Part shown: one piece after another, positions 19,306 through 28,070 of the stretch | Numbering within the stretch: the first letter of the stretch is position 1 | Layout: the number at the start of each line of letters is the position of its first letter | Assembly (NCBI RefSeq): GCF_040718835.1 | Contig: NZ_JBFEFG010000281.1 | Coordinates: forward strand, 310,001-374,000 | Reading direction: 5' to 3' | Length of the DNA stretch: 64,000 bases | DNA from: Bremerella sp. JC817 | Lineage (GTDB): Bacteria > Planctomycetota > Planctomycetia > Pirellulales > Pirellulaceae | Translations under genes and position numbers: made by a program | Notes under the pieces: generated by a model | The model's input: the letters and a program-made list of their open reading frames with translations, nothing else | What the model was told of the DNA's origin: nothing | Databases searched by the model: none

Positions 19306-20921
19306 GCACGGCAGACACTCCGGCTTCCGCTACCACAACTGATACCGATCCCCGCTTGTTGAAGATTGATCGGTGGGTCGAAAATACTAGCGAGTATTTC
19401 AATCCGATCCTGGTCAAAGAGACCCGTCAGGCACTCAAGAGCCGCCAGTTTGCGGTCACGTTTGCCTTGGTGCTGGTAACCAGTTGGTTATGGTCGGTGT
19501 TTGCGATCTTTATTAACTATCCGCAGATCCTGTATGCTTCGGCAGGCCCACTGCTGCTGGTTGGCTATCTCGATATCTTGCTGTTTCCCCTGGCGGTAAT
19601 TATCCCGTTCAGCGCTTTTCGATCGCTGGCCGCGGAACGGGAAGATGGCACCTTTGAACTGCTTTCCATCTCGACGCTCAATCCCAGGCAAATCATCTGG
19701 GGAAAGCTGATCAGTGCCATCGTGCAGATGATGGTTTACTTCTCCGCGATTGCGCCCTGTATCGCCTTTACGTATCTGCTTCGCGGGATCGACATCATCA
19801 CGATCGGGTACGCGCTGACAGTCGTGTTTCTGCTGTCGGTGGTGCTGTCGGCATCGGGACTGATGTTGGCTTGCGTTTCTCGGAAACGGCAATGGCAATC
19901 GGCGTTATCGGTGATTGTGATCATCTTGTACCTGATCGCATTCATTAGCGCCCTGACAGCCTGCTATGGCCTTATCCTGGAATCGACCGAGTGGCGGGAA
20001 TACAACCACCCCGATTTCTGGATGGCGACGTTGATGCTCTGGAGCTACTCGTTCAGCATGCTTTTCCTGTTGATCGAACTGGCAGCTGCACAAATCACCT
20101 TTGAAAGTGAGAATCGAAGTGCTGGCGTGCGGCGAATGCTGTTGATACAGCACTTCGTGATTCTTGGTTGGATGATCTATTGGTGCCTGAGAGCGCCGCA
20201 AGCGAACTTCATCCTGGAAACCTGCGTCATGCTGCTTTGCTTGACCTGGGGCATCGCGGGCATCTTCATGAACGGAGAGTCGACCGTCCTCTCGCCCCGC
20301 ATCAAGCGAAGCATTCCGCTTTCGGCGGTTGAAAGAGTCTGGACCAATTGGATGCTGCCTGGCCCTGGACGTGGCTATCTGTTCGTAATGACCTGCTTGT
20401 TCAACGTTGGTATCGTGTCGATCTTTGTGCTGTTCATCAACAGCCTTCAGGGTCTAAGCTATTCCGATTTCATGAAGTCGACTCGATACACGTACGGCAT
20501 GCTGCTTTACCCTGCCTGCTATCTTGGACTGGGACGCGTGATGGTGGCGCTAATCTCGAAGTATTTTCGGGTCGACATTTACCTGTCCGCGTTCCTACAC
20601 TTCTTCCTGCTGCTGGGCGGCATGATGCTTCCTTTGCTCTTCCAGATCATGACGCGCAATGGATACAGCAACTTCCCCCACATCACCAATCCGATGTGGT
20701 TCTACTTTCGAGGTTCCAGTAGAGGCACCTTTCTGCTCAGCGACGAAGTTACCCTCGTTCTGATTCTTGGCAGTGTGGGGATGGCTTTCTTCTTCCTGGT
20801 CAATCTGGGAATCAGTTCGAAGGAACTCGTTCCGCAGCGAGAGACCAACACCAAGTACCTGCCCGACCAGGCGGTCGACATTCCGCAGACAATCGAAGAC
20901 GATGCCGATCCATTGGCTTAG
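19302..20921 (+). CDS. ABC-2 type transporter permease
   Basis: A 539-residue membrane protein with about twelve hydrophobic segments. NPILVKETRQALKSRQF at residues 31-47 is the amphipathic elbow helix that precedes the first membrane span in ABC-2 permeases, and FRSLAAEREDGTFELLSISTL is the conserved coupling region (E-x-G-T-x-E/LL). The protein is longer than simple ABC-2 permeases, which usually have six spans, so it may be a duplicated or two-half permease. Its start overlaps the ATPase gene by four bases. The 142 bases after it contain no gene. Confidence 0.9.
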   Translation: MSTADTPASATTTDTDPRLLKIDRWVENTSEYFNPILVKETRQALKSRQFAVTFALVLVTSWLWSVFAIFINYPQILYASAGPLLLVGYLDILLFPLAVIIPFSAFRSLAAEREDGTFELLSISTLNPRQIIWGKLISAIVQMMVYFSAIAPCIAFTYLLRGIDIITIGYALTVVFLLSVVLSASGLMLACVSRKRQWQSALSVIVIILYLIAFISALTACYGLILESTEWREYNHPDFWMATLMLWSYSFSMLFLLIELAAAQITFESENRSAGVRRMLLIQHFVILGWMIYWCLRAPQANFILETCVMLLCLTWGIAGIFMNGESTVLSPRIKRSIPLSAVERVWTNWMLPGPGRGYLFVMTCLFNVGIVSIFVLFINSLQGLSYSDFMKSTRYTYGMLLYPACYLGLGRVMVALISKYFRVDIYLSAFLHFFLLLGGMMLPLLFQIMTRNGYSNFPHITNPMWFYFRGSSRGTFLLSDEVTLVLILGSVGMAFFFLVNLGISSKELVPQRETNTKYLPDQAVDIPQTIEDDADPLA

Positions 20922-21063
20922 CTTTTCGGTTGTAGCGATTATGCAGGTAGACGGCTCCAGTTGCTGCATGCTTCACCAGCCGCGCAGACCAGTACGCCTT
21001 ATGCCCGACCTATCTTTGCGAGGACCCTAATTTCCTTGTGAAGTCGATGCCCGACCTGCTGCC

Positions 21064-21543
21064 ATGAACCGAAGCTTACTGCCTAATCTCCGATTGCTCG
21101 CCACCCTGCCCTTGGCTTGGGCCGTGCTGGGCTGTGGATCGCAGCCAGCGGCCGTGAATGCTGTGGCTCAGCCTTCCGGAAATTTGTCGGCTACGCCTTC
21201 AGAGACCGCTCCAACCGAGGCGATCTCGCCGACGGCGGACGCGATTGCGACGTCGGTCGTCACCAACGATCCCCGCCGCCAGATCGTGCCGCGTAACCCT
21301 TTTCGTCCCCCAATGGTGACGACGCGCACCGTAGACAGCCAGCTCGAATCAAGGACATCGGACATTCGCCTGCTAGGAACGGCCCGGCGAGATTCCCAGC
21401 AGATCGCCCTCTTTGAAACAGGCGGCAAGGTAAGTCATGCCGTCGTCGGAGAGTTCGTCAACGACTGGGAAGTGACCCTGGTTGGCAAAACGGAAGCGAC
21501 GCTTCGTAAGGGCCTGGAACAGATCACGCTGCGGATTGACTAG
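21064..21543 (+). CDS. PilP/GspC-like lipoprotein
   Basis: A 159-residue protein with a lipobox LGC, the Cys at about residue 24, a Pro/Ala/Thr-rich linker, then NPFRPPM and a 70-residue C-terminal domain (IRLLGTARRDSQQIALFE, then GEFVNDWEVTLV). The NPF motif followed by a short beta domain resembles the periplasmic HR domain of PilP and GspC, which links the inner-membrane platform to the secretin. It lies tail to tail with the secretin gene of cluster 1: the two stop codons share the palindrome CTAG at 21540-21543. It is the only candidate for a PilP/GspC subunit of cluster 1, despite being on the opposite strand. The assignment rests on short motifs. Confidence 0.6.
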   Translation: MNRSLLPNLRLLATLPLAWAVLGCGSQPAAVNAVAQPSGNLSATPSETAPTEAISPTADAIATSVVTNDPRRQIVPRNPFRPPMVTTRTVDSQLESRTSDIRLLGTARRDSQQIALFETGGKVSHAVVGEFVNDWEVTLVGKTEATLRKGLEQITLRID

Positions 21544-23393
21544 CGAACCGCTGGGAATCGCTGGATCAAATGCGACTCGCGAATTGGCATCCTGTTGTTG
21601 GGCTGCGGAATCGGTTCTTCGTACGTCATCTCTTGCGGCGGCACGCCTTCAGGTGACAACCCAGGCTGTGGCTGGCGACGTGGATCAGGACCAAACGACG
21701 TGGCACGCTTGCCGGGTGGTGGTGGGCTCATTTTCGGCCATGGGAACTCCGACGCCAACGGAATCGCGTCCAGCTTGGTGAAGCTTTCTTCGTACGCATC
21801 GGTATGGCGGCAATCGACGCCAGGGCTTGGGCATGGCAGAATCTCGGTCCGAAGGAAAACGACCAACTCGCTTTCACGGACCTCGGTACTGCGATAACGG
21901 AACAGCTTGCCGACGTACTTGATATCCTTCAAGTAAGGGATTCCGTTTTCGTTGATGATATCGGCTCGCTGCCGGAGCCCACCAATCACCAGCACCTGGC
22001 CGTCGGCGACACGAACGGTTGTCATCGTTTCACGGCGGTCGATAATCGGCTGCGGATTGGCACCATCGCTGTAGCCAGTTAAACGGCTAAACGATGGAGT
22101 GACATCCATTTCGATGGTACCGTCGTTCGAGATCCGCGGAGTTACGGTCAGCATCACGCCTGCTTCGCGAAAGGCAGTCGTACCGATGTTACCGCCAGCT
22201 GAAGTCTGCGTCAGTTGCTGGTAAGGGATTTCGGTAACGATCTGAATCATTGCCTTCTCTCGGTCGACCACCACTACGTTCGGGTCGGCCAGCAATCGCG
22301 AGTCATCCATCTGCCGAACCGCGTTCACGACCGCGGTCAGATCGATGCTACCGTTCAATGTCTGAAAAGTCATTACGCCGGTCGGATCGCCAGCCGCGAC
22401 AGGAATCGACAAGGCGGAATCAATTCCGAACACATTTTGCGGCACGCCGTTGGCGTCCGGACGACCTTTGAAGATCGTCGACCAGTCGACACCCAATTGC
22501 TCGGTATCGTCAAGGTCGATGTCGTAGATCAACGCCGTGATGCGGACCTGTGGTTTCGGCACGTCGACGCGCTGCAGCATCGATTGGATCATTCGCAGGT
22601 TCTCAGGCCGATCAATCACGATTACCTGGTTTTCGGTTTCCACGATCGCGGCACGGCCGTCGGCACTGATCAGCGACTGAACCGCTTCCAGAAGGCTCTT
22701 CGCGTTGAGGTATTCGGGGCGATAGTTCAACACGTCCGTGATCACTCGGTTGCCTGCCGATGCCCCGGAATTGGCGGCGACTTGATCGATTTGCTGAACC
22801 GCGGTGCGAATCATATCGAGGTGGTTGGGGTAGTCGACCACGGCCAGACTGTTCGCCGAGGCGATGGCCTGGATCGATCCGCCGCGCGAGCGAAGCGACT
22901 CGAGCGCGGGTATGATTTCAACCGCGTTGGCATGTTTCAAAGGAAACGTCTCGGACCGGAACATGGGGTTCGAAGAACCGAGGTCAGCCAGCGGCACAAT
23001 CACCAGGCTGTCGCCAACCGGGCGATAGCCATAACCGTTAAGCAGTAGAATCGAATCGAGAATGTCGTACAGTGGTGCATCGCGGAAAGTCCCATTGATG
23101 GTTCCTTCCACCTTGCTACCGATGACAACGTTGATATTCCAGACTTCCCCAATCGTCCGCAAAGCGTGCGGGAGGGTCGTTTCCCGGAGGTTCAAATCGC
23201 CCCGCTGCCTCAGTGCGGCTTCGATGCGGGGGCTGATGCCTTCCGCCTTAGCGGTGGCTGAATTAAAGAGAGAAAGCAGCAACGACAACAGCAACATCGT
23301 CACGCCCGGCAGAAACTTCCCAGGGAAGGATCGCCGCTCGGACGTGCGGTTGTTCATTATGGCGTGTCTTTTGCCATCCTGGCGTCGTGACAT
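21540..23393 (-). CDS. gspD: secretin of cluster 1 (GspD/PilQ-like)
   Basis: Outer-membrane channel of a type II secretion or type IV pilus-like machine. It has a signal peptide (about 1-50), an N0-like domain near 60-125 (TLPHALRTIGEVWNINVV, DILDSILLLNGYGYRPV), two further N-domains (about 135-205 and 215-275), and the secretin pore domain at about 280-520. The pore domain shows VRITALIYDIDLDDTEQLG, then VMLTVTPRISNDGTIEMDV and the signature GIPYLKDIKYVGKLFRY. A Pro-rich tail of about 90 residues follows. At 617 residues it is of usual length, unlike the secretin of cluster 2. A second ATG at 23357 is a possible start. It is the last gene of the minus-strand cluster, 56 bases after the PilO gene. 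Confidence 0.9.
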   Translation of the reverse strand: MSRRQDGKRHAIMNNRTSERRSFPGKFLPGVTMLLLSLLLSLFNSATAKAEGISPRIEAALRQRGDLNLRETTLPHALRTIGEVWNINVVIGSKVEGTINGTFRDAPLYDILDSILLLNGYGYRPVGDSLVIVPLADLGSSNPMFRSETFPLKHANAVEIIPALESLRSRGGSIQAIASANSLAVVDYPNHLDMIRTAVQQIDQVAANSGASAGNRVITDVLNYRPEYLNAKSLLEAVQSLISADGRAAIVETENQVIVIDRPENLRMIQSMLQRVDVPKPQVRITALIYDIDLDDTEQLGVDWSTIFKGRPDANGVPQNVFGIDSALSIPVAAGDPTGVMTFQTLNGSIDLTAVVNAVRQMDDSRLLADPNVVVVDREKAMIQIVTEIPYQQLTQTSAGGNIGTTAFREAGVMLTVTPRISNDGTIEMDVTPSFSRLTGYSDGANPQPIIDRRETMTTVRVADGQVLVIGGLRQRADIINENGIPYLKDIKYVGKLFRYRSTEVRESELVVFLRTEILPCPSPGVDCRHTDAYEESFTKLDAIPLASEFPWPKMSPPPPGKRATSFGPDPRRQPQPGLSPEGVPPQEMTYEEPIPQPNNRMPIRESHLIQRFPAVR

Positions 23394-23449
23394 TCCGTTG
23401 CTTTCGCGTGGTCAGGAACGTTGGAAGGGGTCGGCCCCGGGCAAGCCGG

Positions 23450-24094
23450 TTACGACTTCAACGCTTCCTCTTTCGTAGGCCGTCGAATTCCAAACAGTTG
23501 GAGTGAAACTTCCAGTTGAATCTGATCTCCGTTGGCATCCAGTGCCTTTAAGTTCAACTGCTGTAAATGCATTTGAACATCCAAGGTCTCGAACTTGTCG
23601 AGGAAACTCTCGATCTGTTGCATGGTGCCGGTCAGTGTCAGCCGCATTTCGCGAACTTCCAGCCGGAAGTCGGTCTTCTTGCCTCGGTTGGCAGTCGAAA
23701 CGGTTTGGACCGGGCTGTCTTCCTCGTACCACTGTCGAACCCGAACCGGCCCAACGTCAACACGACGCAGATGGCATTTCGACGAACGAGCAAATTTGAC
23801 GAGCGTCTCGCGAACTCGGTGTGCAGAATCATCGTCGATGATCCGCTGATGGTGATTCTTCAACTCCTCCTGAATTTCGGCGAACCGAGCCTGGGCAGCT
23901 GCCAGTCCATCTCGATCGGTCGTCCCCTGTTTGACCAGGAACTCAACTTCCTCCGATCGTTCTTGTATTGCCGAATATTCATCGGCTGCCGGAATTAGCG
24001 TCAGAAGCGCAACAACGAAAGTTACGATTATGCCGATCATCAACGACGATGGATGGCGGATGAGTCGGATCATGGCCGTCTTAAATGCTATCAT
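23450..24094 (-). CDS. pilO: PilO/GspM-like platform protein
   Basis: A 214-residue bitopic protein: a short cytoplasmic segment, one transmembrane helix at about 18-38 (SLMIGIIVTFVVALLTLI), a coiled coil (about 45-100) and a ferredoxin-like periplasmic domain with KTDFRLEVREMRLTLTGTMQQIESFLDKFE, the PilO pattern. PilO pairs with PilN on the periplasmic side of the inner-membrane platform. The ATG at 24094 is preferred because it overlaps the end of the PilM-PilN gene by 14 bases; the frame extends upstream but lies inside that gene. An ATG at 24073 is also possible. Confidence 0.8.
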   Translation of the reverse strand: MIAFKTAMIRLIRHPSSLMIGIIVTFVVALLTLIPAADEYSAIQERSEEVEFLVKQGTTDRDGLAAAQARFAEIQEELKNHHQRIIDDDSAHRVRETLVKFARSSKCHLRRVDVGPVRVRQWYEEDSPVQTVSTANRGKKTDFRLEVREMRLTLTGTMQQIESFLDKFETLDVQMHLQQLNLKALDANGDQIQLEVSLQLFGIRRPTKEEALKS

Positions 24095-25610
24095 CGTTCC
24101 GACTCTCCAACTCTTCCCAGACGTCAATGTCGCAGTGAATAGTAAACTTGATCGCTGGCCCCGCTTTCGTATTACTTGGAATCGCCCCGTCGACAGTAGC
24201 TCGATCGGTGAACGAGAGCCGCTTAAGATGTTCCGCATAAGCGAACACACTTGGCTCGGTGATAGCATTGCCTTCGACGGTAATATCACCGTCACTTCCC
24301 AAGGTGATCCCGGTTAGCCAGGTATCTTCCGGAACATGCTGGCCAATATCGCGGACCCAGCTTGCCACAGGCTTTCGAGGCAGCATGGCACTTAGCTTGT
24401 TGTGCATCTGTAAGGTTTCCAGTCCGCGAGCCATGACTCCTTGCAGCAAGATTGCCTCGCGATGGACCGGCTCCAGCTCACTCGCCCTAGCTTGCTTCTG
24501 CTGCAGCTCCCAGCGCTGTGTGAACAAGTATCCCCAGACGCCTATGGCCAGTACGATTGTCGCCGCCAAAGGAGCGAATACTCGTGCCGCACGCAGCCAT
24601 AGGTTTTCTTCGTGATCAGATCGAAGGCGTTCGGTCAGGTTAGGCCCCGGCGTGGCGTATTCTCGAAATGTGAGTAAACCTGCACCCGCTGCGGCGTAGT
24701 AGGCGACCGGCACAGTTCGAATCAGGTCGGAGACATCATTCCCCGAGATGGCCGTTTCCAAAATCTGGATCGGTAGTTCGACGCGATCGCCAAGCTGCTG
24801 ACGAATCGCATCGACACGAAACCGTTCGCCTGACAGATAGACCGATCCGATCGAAGCCCGTAGCACACGAGCATGACGTCGGCAGTAACGCTGCAGGCGT
24901 TCCAAGTGATGGACCAGAATGTTGGCAATCTCTTCCTGCGTCTTGATACCTGCTGGACGGTAGTCGAGGTAAAGATGCCCCTGGTACGAGATCGCGATCT
25001 CGACGCCCGATTGCCCAGGACAAACCAGCAATGCCGGTGCCTGCTTATCGAGTTCCAAAGCCCCCAGCAGACGGCACAGCGAAATCACCGCCGGTTCGAC
25101 CGATTTGACCTTGAGGTTGAGCGATCGGGTGACTTCCAAAATTGCTTCGATCGTTTGCCGGTGCACCACCGATACGGTCGCGTGTTGATGTTTCGGATCT
25201 TGCTGAACAATGCTCCCGGCGACCAGCTTGGGACCATGCCCCAGCGAAAGGTACAAGCTGCTACGCGATTCGATCTCGCGAACTTCGTGCGCGACGATTT
25301 CGTTCGTATCGCTCACAACGCGTGTCACGCAAAACTCGCCCGACAACGCGATGGTGACTTCGTCAATGGTTCGCGGCAATTTGCTCAGCAATCGGCGAAT
25401 GGCTTGCTTGAGTCCGCTCTTCCCTTCTTCGGAAGACAATTTCAGAGAACCATCCTGCCAGTTTTCTTCCAACGGCTCGCATTCCAGAACGTTGCCACCT
25501 TCAACGCGATAGGTAACGGCGCGGATCTTCGTGTGCCCGATTTGGAAGGCAAATACAGGTCGCTTGTCGTTCTTCTTTTTCGATGTTGCTGCCATGTTGC
25601 TTTTAGCCAC
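24081..25610 (-). CDS. PilM-PilN fusion (GspL-like platform protein)
   Basis: A 509-residue protein. Residues 18-325 are a PilM-type actin-like ATPase domain (VFAFQIGHTKIRAVTYRV, later VAYYAAAGAGLLTF). A single transmembrane helix follows at about 343-362 (LAATIVLAIGVWGYLF), then a coiled coil and a PilN-like periplasmic domain (WVRDIGQHVPEDTWLTGITL, VFAYAEHLKRLSFTDRATV). In most type IV pilus systems PilM and PilN are separate; their fusion here equals the GspL topology of type II secretion. The protein would sit between the GspE ATPase and the periplasmic PilO. It overlaps the genes on both sides, by 8 and 14 bases. Confidence 0.85.
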   Translation of the reverse strand: MAKSNMAATSKKKNDKRPVFAFQIGHTKIRAVTYRVEGGNVLECEPLEENWQDGSLKLSSEEGKSGLKQAIRRLLSKLPRTIDEVTIALSGEFCVTRVVSDTNEIVAHEVREIESRSSLYLSLGHGPKLVAGSIVQQDPKHQHATVSVVHRQTIEAILEVTRSLNLKVKSVEPAVISLCRLLGALELDKQAPALLVCPGQSGVEIAISYQGHLYLDYRPAGIKTQEEIANILVHHLERLQRYCRRHARVLRASIGSVYLSGERFRVDAIRQQLGDRVELPIQILETAISGNDVSDLIRTVPVAYYAAAGAGLLTFREYATPGPNLTERLRSDHEENLWLRAARVFAPLAATIVLAIGVWGYLFTQRWELQQKQARASELEPVHREAILLQGVMARGLETLQMHNKLSAMLPRKPVASWVRDIGQHVPEDTWLTGITLGSDGDITVEGNAITEPSVFAYAEHLKRLSFTDRATVDGAIPSNTKAGPAIKFTIHCDIDVWEELESRNDDSI

Positions 25611-26010
25611 TCGTACTGACCGTGCATTCCAAACGTCGTGTCACGTTGCCCGCTTCCCCTTGAGCGGTGACGATCACCTGACCTGGATTTCCATCGGTCG
25701 CGGTAACGCTGTATCGATTGCCACTGCCCACGGGCAGTTCAATATTGCTGATCGTGCCTCGCCAATTGATGTCTTCCTCGAGCATCGCGACTGCATGGTG
25801 CACTCCAGCTCCGGCCAGGTACTGGGCCTTATCGTAGTCGGCCGTGTTACGATACGCTGCGAACTGAGTTGTCAGCCCGTTGCCCATGCCTGCCAGGATG
25901 ATCGAAGTGACGACCATCACGATCAGTACCAACAGCAGCGCGAAACCGCCGCGACGCGGCCGCGTTCGTTTGCTTTGATAAGTCATGACCTGGCGCATGG
26001 TACTTTCCAT
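25603..26010 (-). CDS. short GspK/PilX-like minor pseudopilin
   Basis: A 135-residue protein with the prepilin leader RRGG, cleaved before FALLLVLIVMVVTSIIL. Position 5 of the mature protein is Leu rather than Glu, as in GspK and PilX proteins, which lack the usual Glu5. It is much shorter than a normal GspK (about 300 residues), as it lacks the inserted alpha domain and calcium site; the body has only DYDKAQYLAGAGVHHAVAMLEED and a small beta domain. The start is ATG 26010 or 25998; the latter is preceded by GGAAAG. The frame is open further upstream, but that part lies inside the gspJ gene. Confidence 0.72.
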   Translation of the reverse strand: MESTMRQVMTYQSKRTRPRRGGFALLLVLIVMVVTSIILAGMGNGLTTQFAAYRNTADYDKAQYLAGAGVHHAVAMLEEDINWRGTISNIELPVGSGNRYSVTATDGNPGQVIVTAQGEAGNVTRRLECTVSTSG

Positions 26011-26015
26011 GGTTC

Positions 26016-26531
26016 TTAAAAGGCCCTCACCCATGCGTGGGCCTTTAGCGACCGACTGGCCATCGACCGTTGCGGTAACGCATACGTCACCGTGATCCGA
26101 ATACACTGCACGGCACTCGGATCGGTCGTTTGTGTGATCCCATCTTGTTCGTATCCAACCAGCGACAACGCGGCGATATGGTTCCCGAGCAGTTGGTCTG
26201 CCGTTGTCGTTCCGAAGTAGACGTTCGTCCCGGCATGGTCCCAGATCACTGACGAACCGTTCGGCATGAGCAGCGTCAAACTGCCAGAACTGTCTCCCGC
26301 GGCACTGATCGCGGAGACTTCCTGGCATTGGCGAATTTGTCGAACCATATGCCGCAGCACACCCACGGCCGCTTCATGTCGCAAACTGTCGCTGCGATGA
26401 TCGATCCAGGTGTCGTAGTTCACGCGCATCAGCACCGACACCGCCGTAACGGCCGAGACCAGCAAGCTCATCGCGACGAGCAGTTCTAGCAGGCTAAATC
26501 CGCATTTTGTTAGAGTCTGACTAGGCACCAT
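26016..26531 (-). CDS. gspJ: GspJ-like minor pseudopilin
   Basis: A 171-residue pseudopilin with the leader MVPSQTLTKCG cleaved before FSLLELLVAMSLLVSAVTAVSVLM. Glu5 is present. A globular beta domain follows, with HEAAVGVLRHMVRQIRQCQEV typical of GspJ/PulJ (N-terminal helix continued into RxL..Q). It overlaps the GspI gene by 11 bases. In the pseudopilus tip GspI, J and K form the complex that starts assembly. Confidence 0.8.
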   Translation of the reverse strand: MVPSQTLTKCGFSLLELLVAMSLLVSAVTAVSVLMRVNYDTWIDHRSDSLRHEAAVGVLRHMVRQIRQCQEVSAISAAGDSSGSLTLLMPNGSSVIWDHAGTNVYFGTTTADQLLGNHIAALSLVGYEQDGITQTTDPSAVQCIRITVTYALPQRSMASRSLKAHAWVRAF

Positions 26532-26949
26532 CTTGATAGATCTTCATGCTGGCGAGTTTCGTGGCGAAGGTCACCTCAGGCTCTCCGCTATCTTGCCCGC
26601 CATTTCCATTTTCGTCGTTCCATACCGTGACAGTCACCACCATCAGCTGGTCCGCAATTCCTCCGTATGCCGGCGAAGTCGTTCGCGTGGCCATGTACCG
26701 CACCGAAGGCAAACCGACATCGGAAAACGTTCCAGCGTACGTTCCTTCCGTGAAGTCAGGAGCGGCCGCCGCTAACTGTTCTTCCAGCTTGCCGACCGCC
26801 AACAGGTTCATGTAATTCCATGTTTCCAACTCGTGGCTGGCATGGATCGCTCCGGCCATGAAGTTCATCGCGGGGATAATTGCCAGCGCCATCAGGAATG
26901 TGGCAATCACCACTTCCAACAGGCTGTAACCTGGCCGCGACTTTTTCAT
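26521..26949 (-). CDS. gspI: GspI-like minor pseudopilin
   Basis: A 142-residue pseudopilin with leader MKKSRPG cleaved before YSLLEVVIATFLMALAIIPAM. Glu5 is kept. The body contains MNLLAVGKLEEQLAAAAPDF and a beta-rich end. The order gspH-gspI-gspJ-gspK is that of type II secretion operons. The 148 bases between gspH and this gene hold no further gene and could contain an internal promoter. Confidence 0.78.
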   Translation of the reverse strand: MKKSRPGYSLLEVVIATFLMALAIIPAMNFMAGAIHASHELETWNYMNLLAVGKLEEQLAAAAPDFTEGTYAGTFSDVGLPSVRYMATRTTSPAYGGIADQLMVVTVTVWNDENGNGGQDSGEPEVTFATKLASMKIYQDGA

Positions 26950-27097
26950 GATCCCTGACTCCCGGTGCTTCTCGTCCTGATGGTTTCGGAAACCCGACGC
27001 CGTGGCAAGAATGCAACGTGCGCATCAGGACTTGTAAGAATAGGTCACCAGAAAACGTCGTCAAAAAGAGGGGAACCGGAACGCGGAAATCGTTCGC

Positions 27098-27604
27098 TCA
27101 AAACTGCTGGAGCAATCCCCATCCGGTGGCGGAAATGACAGTTATCCGCTCCGTGCGATCTGGGCCGGCAAACGTGATTACCGGAGCGACGGTCGCCTCA
27201 CCCTGGAAGTTGAAGGTGGCGTCGCCGCCGACCTGGGTGATCGTCGTATCCGAAGACAAGGTATGCGGTCCTTCGACAATCGTCGTCGAGCCGCCGTCCC
27301 TTTCGATTTGAAAACCTGTGATCGTGCCAGAGGAGGCCAGCATCCGTAGACGATGATTGTCGCCGGTGGCAATCGCGGCCGTTCGGGCCTGGCGAAGGGC
27401 CATCAAAATCTGAAATGAATCGCTACCGGCCGCCAGGTTTCCTTTCAGCCCCGGAGAGATCCGAGTCGCGCCGATCGCTGCCAGCAAACCAAGAATGGTC
27501 ACCACCGCCAGCATCTCGAGCAGGCTATAACCGTGGCGCCGCAACGCAAATGACCGCGTCACAAGTTGTGCGCGGTCATTACTGGTTTGGGTATCGATCG
27601 TCAT
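27098..27604 (-). CDS. gspH: GspH-like minor pseudopilin
   Basis: A 168-residue pseudopilin starting at the ATG at 27604, ten bases after the GspG stop; a TTG three codons earlier is less likely. The leader of 25 residues ends RRHG, cleaved before YSLLEMLAVVTILGLLAAIGA, with Glu5. The mature chain has the ILMALRQARTAAIATGDN segment common to GspH/FimT proteins. Confidence 0.8.
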   Translation of the reverse strand: MTIDTQTSNDRAQLVTRSFALRRHGYSLLEMLAVVTILGLLAAIGATRISPGLKGNLAAGSDSFQILMALRQARTAAIATGDNHRLRMLASSGTITGFQIERDGGSTTIVEGPHTLSSDTTITQVGGDATFNFQGEATVAPVITFAGPDRTERITVISATGWGLLQQF

Positions 27605-27614
27605 CGGAACCAAC

Positions 27615-27941
27615 TTAGTTGGCGCTCACACGATGCGTGGTGCCGTCGATCGTGTAGCTGAGCGAGCTATCGGTTGGCACGGTCGGCACGCCATCAGGCA
27701 GGTAGTCGATACCCAGATCACTCAGGGCACTTGGCCACGAACCGGTGTTGACGTAAAAGCGTTCCACTGCCGCATTCAGCGTGGCAATGTTGTGCTCGTT
27801 CACGCGTTGCTTCGCCAAGGCGCTCGAAGTGCTAACACGGGGCACGACGATCGCGGCGATAATCCCGAGGATCACCACCACGGCCAAAAGTTCCAACAAC
27901 GAGAAACCACGACGGTTTCGATTTAGACTGGCTCGATACAT
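27615..27941 (-). CDS. gspG: GspG-like major pseudopilin (short)
   Basis: A 108-residue pseudopilin if begun at the ATG at 27941, giving a normal 12-residue leader MYRASLNRNRRG cleaved before FSLLELLAVVVILGIIAAIVVPRV. A GTG start 28 codons earlier is possible but lacks a ribosome site. The rest, with NTGSWPSALSDLGIDYLPDGVP, is the GspG-like region that precedes the C-terminal sheet. It lacks the long DPWGxxYxY and calcium loop that the cluster 2 GspG keeps, so this subunit is atypical and could instead be a pilin of a type IV pilus-like system. Confidence 0.78.
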   Translation of the reverse strand: MYRASLNRNRRGFSLLELLAVVVILGIIAAIVVPRVSTSSALAKQRVNEHNIATLNAAVERFYVNTGSWPSALSDLGIDYLPDGVPTVPTDSSLSYTIDGTTHRVSAN

Positions 27942-28070
27942 TGTTCCACTGCTGCCTAACGGGTTTATCTGAATGGGGTTTCCGGATACCCTGCCCTGAT
28001 TCGAGAGATTTCGTACTGTTTTCACTTGCTACGATGTCAGCCATTTAAATCTAGGTCGCCGTTGACGACG

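Noticed and set aside
22215..23048. 277-codon plus-strand frame within the cluster 1 secretin gene
   Set aside because: Secretin domain order is intact on the minus strand; the plus frame has shadow composition.
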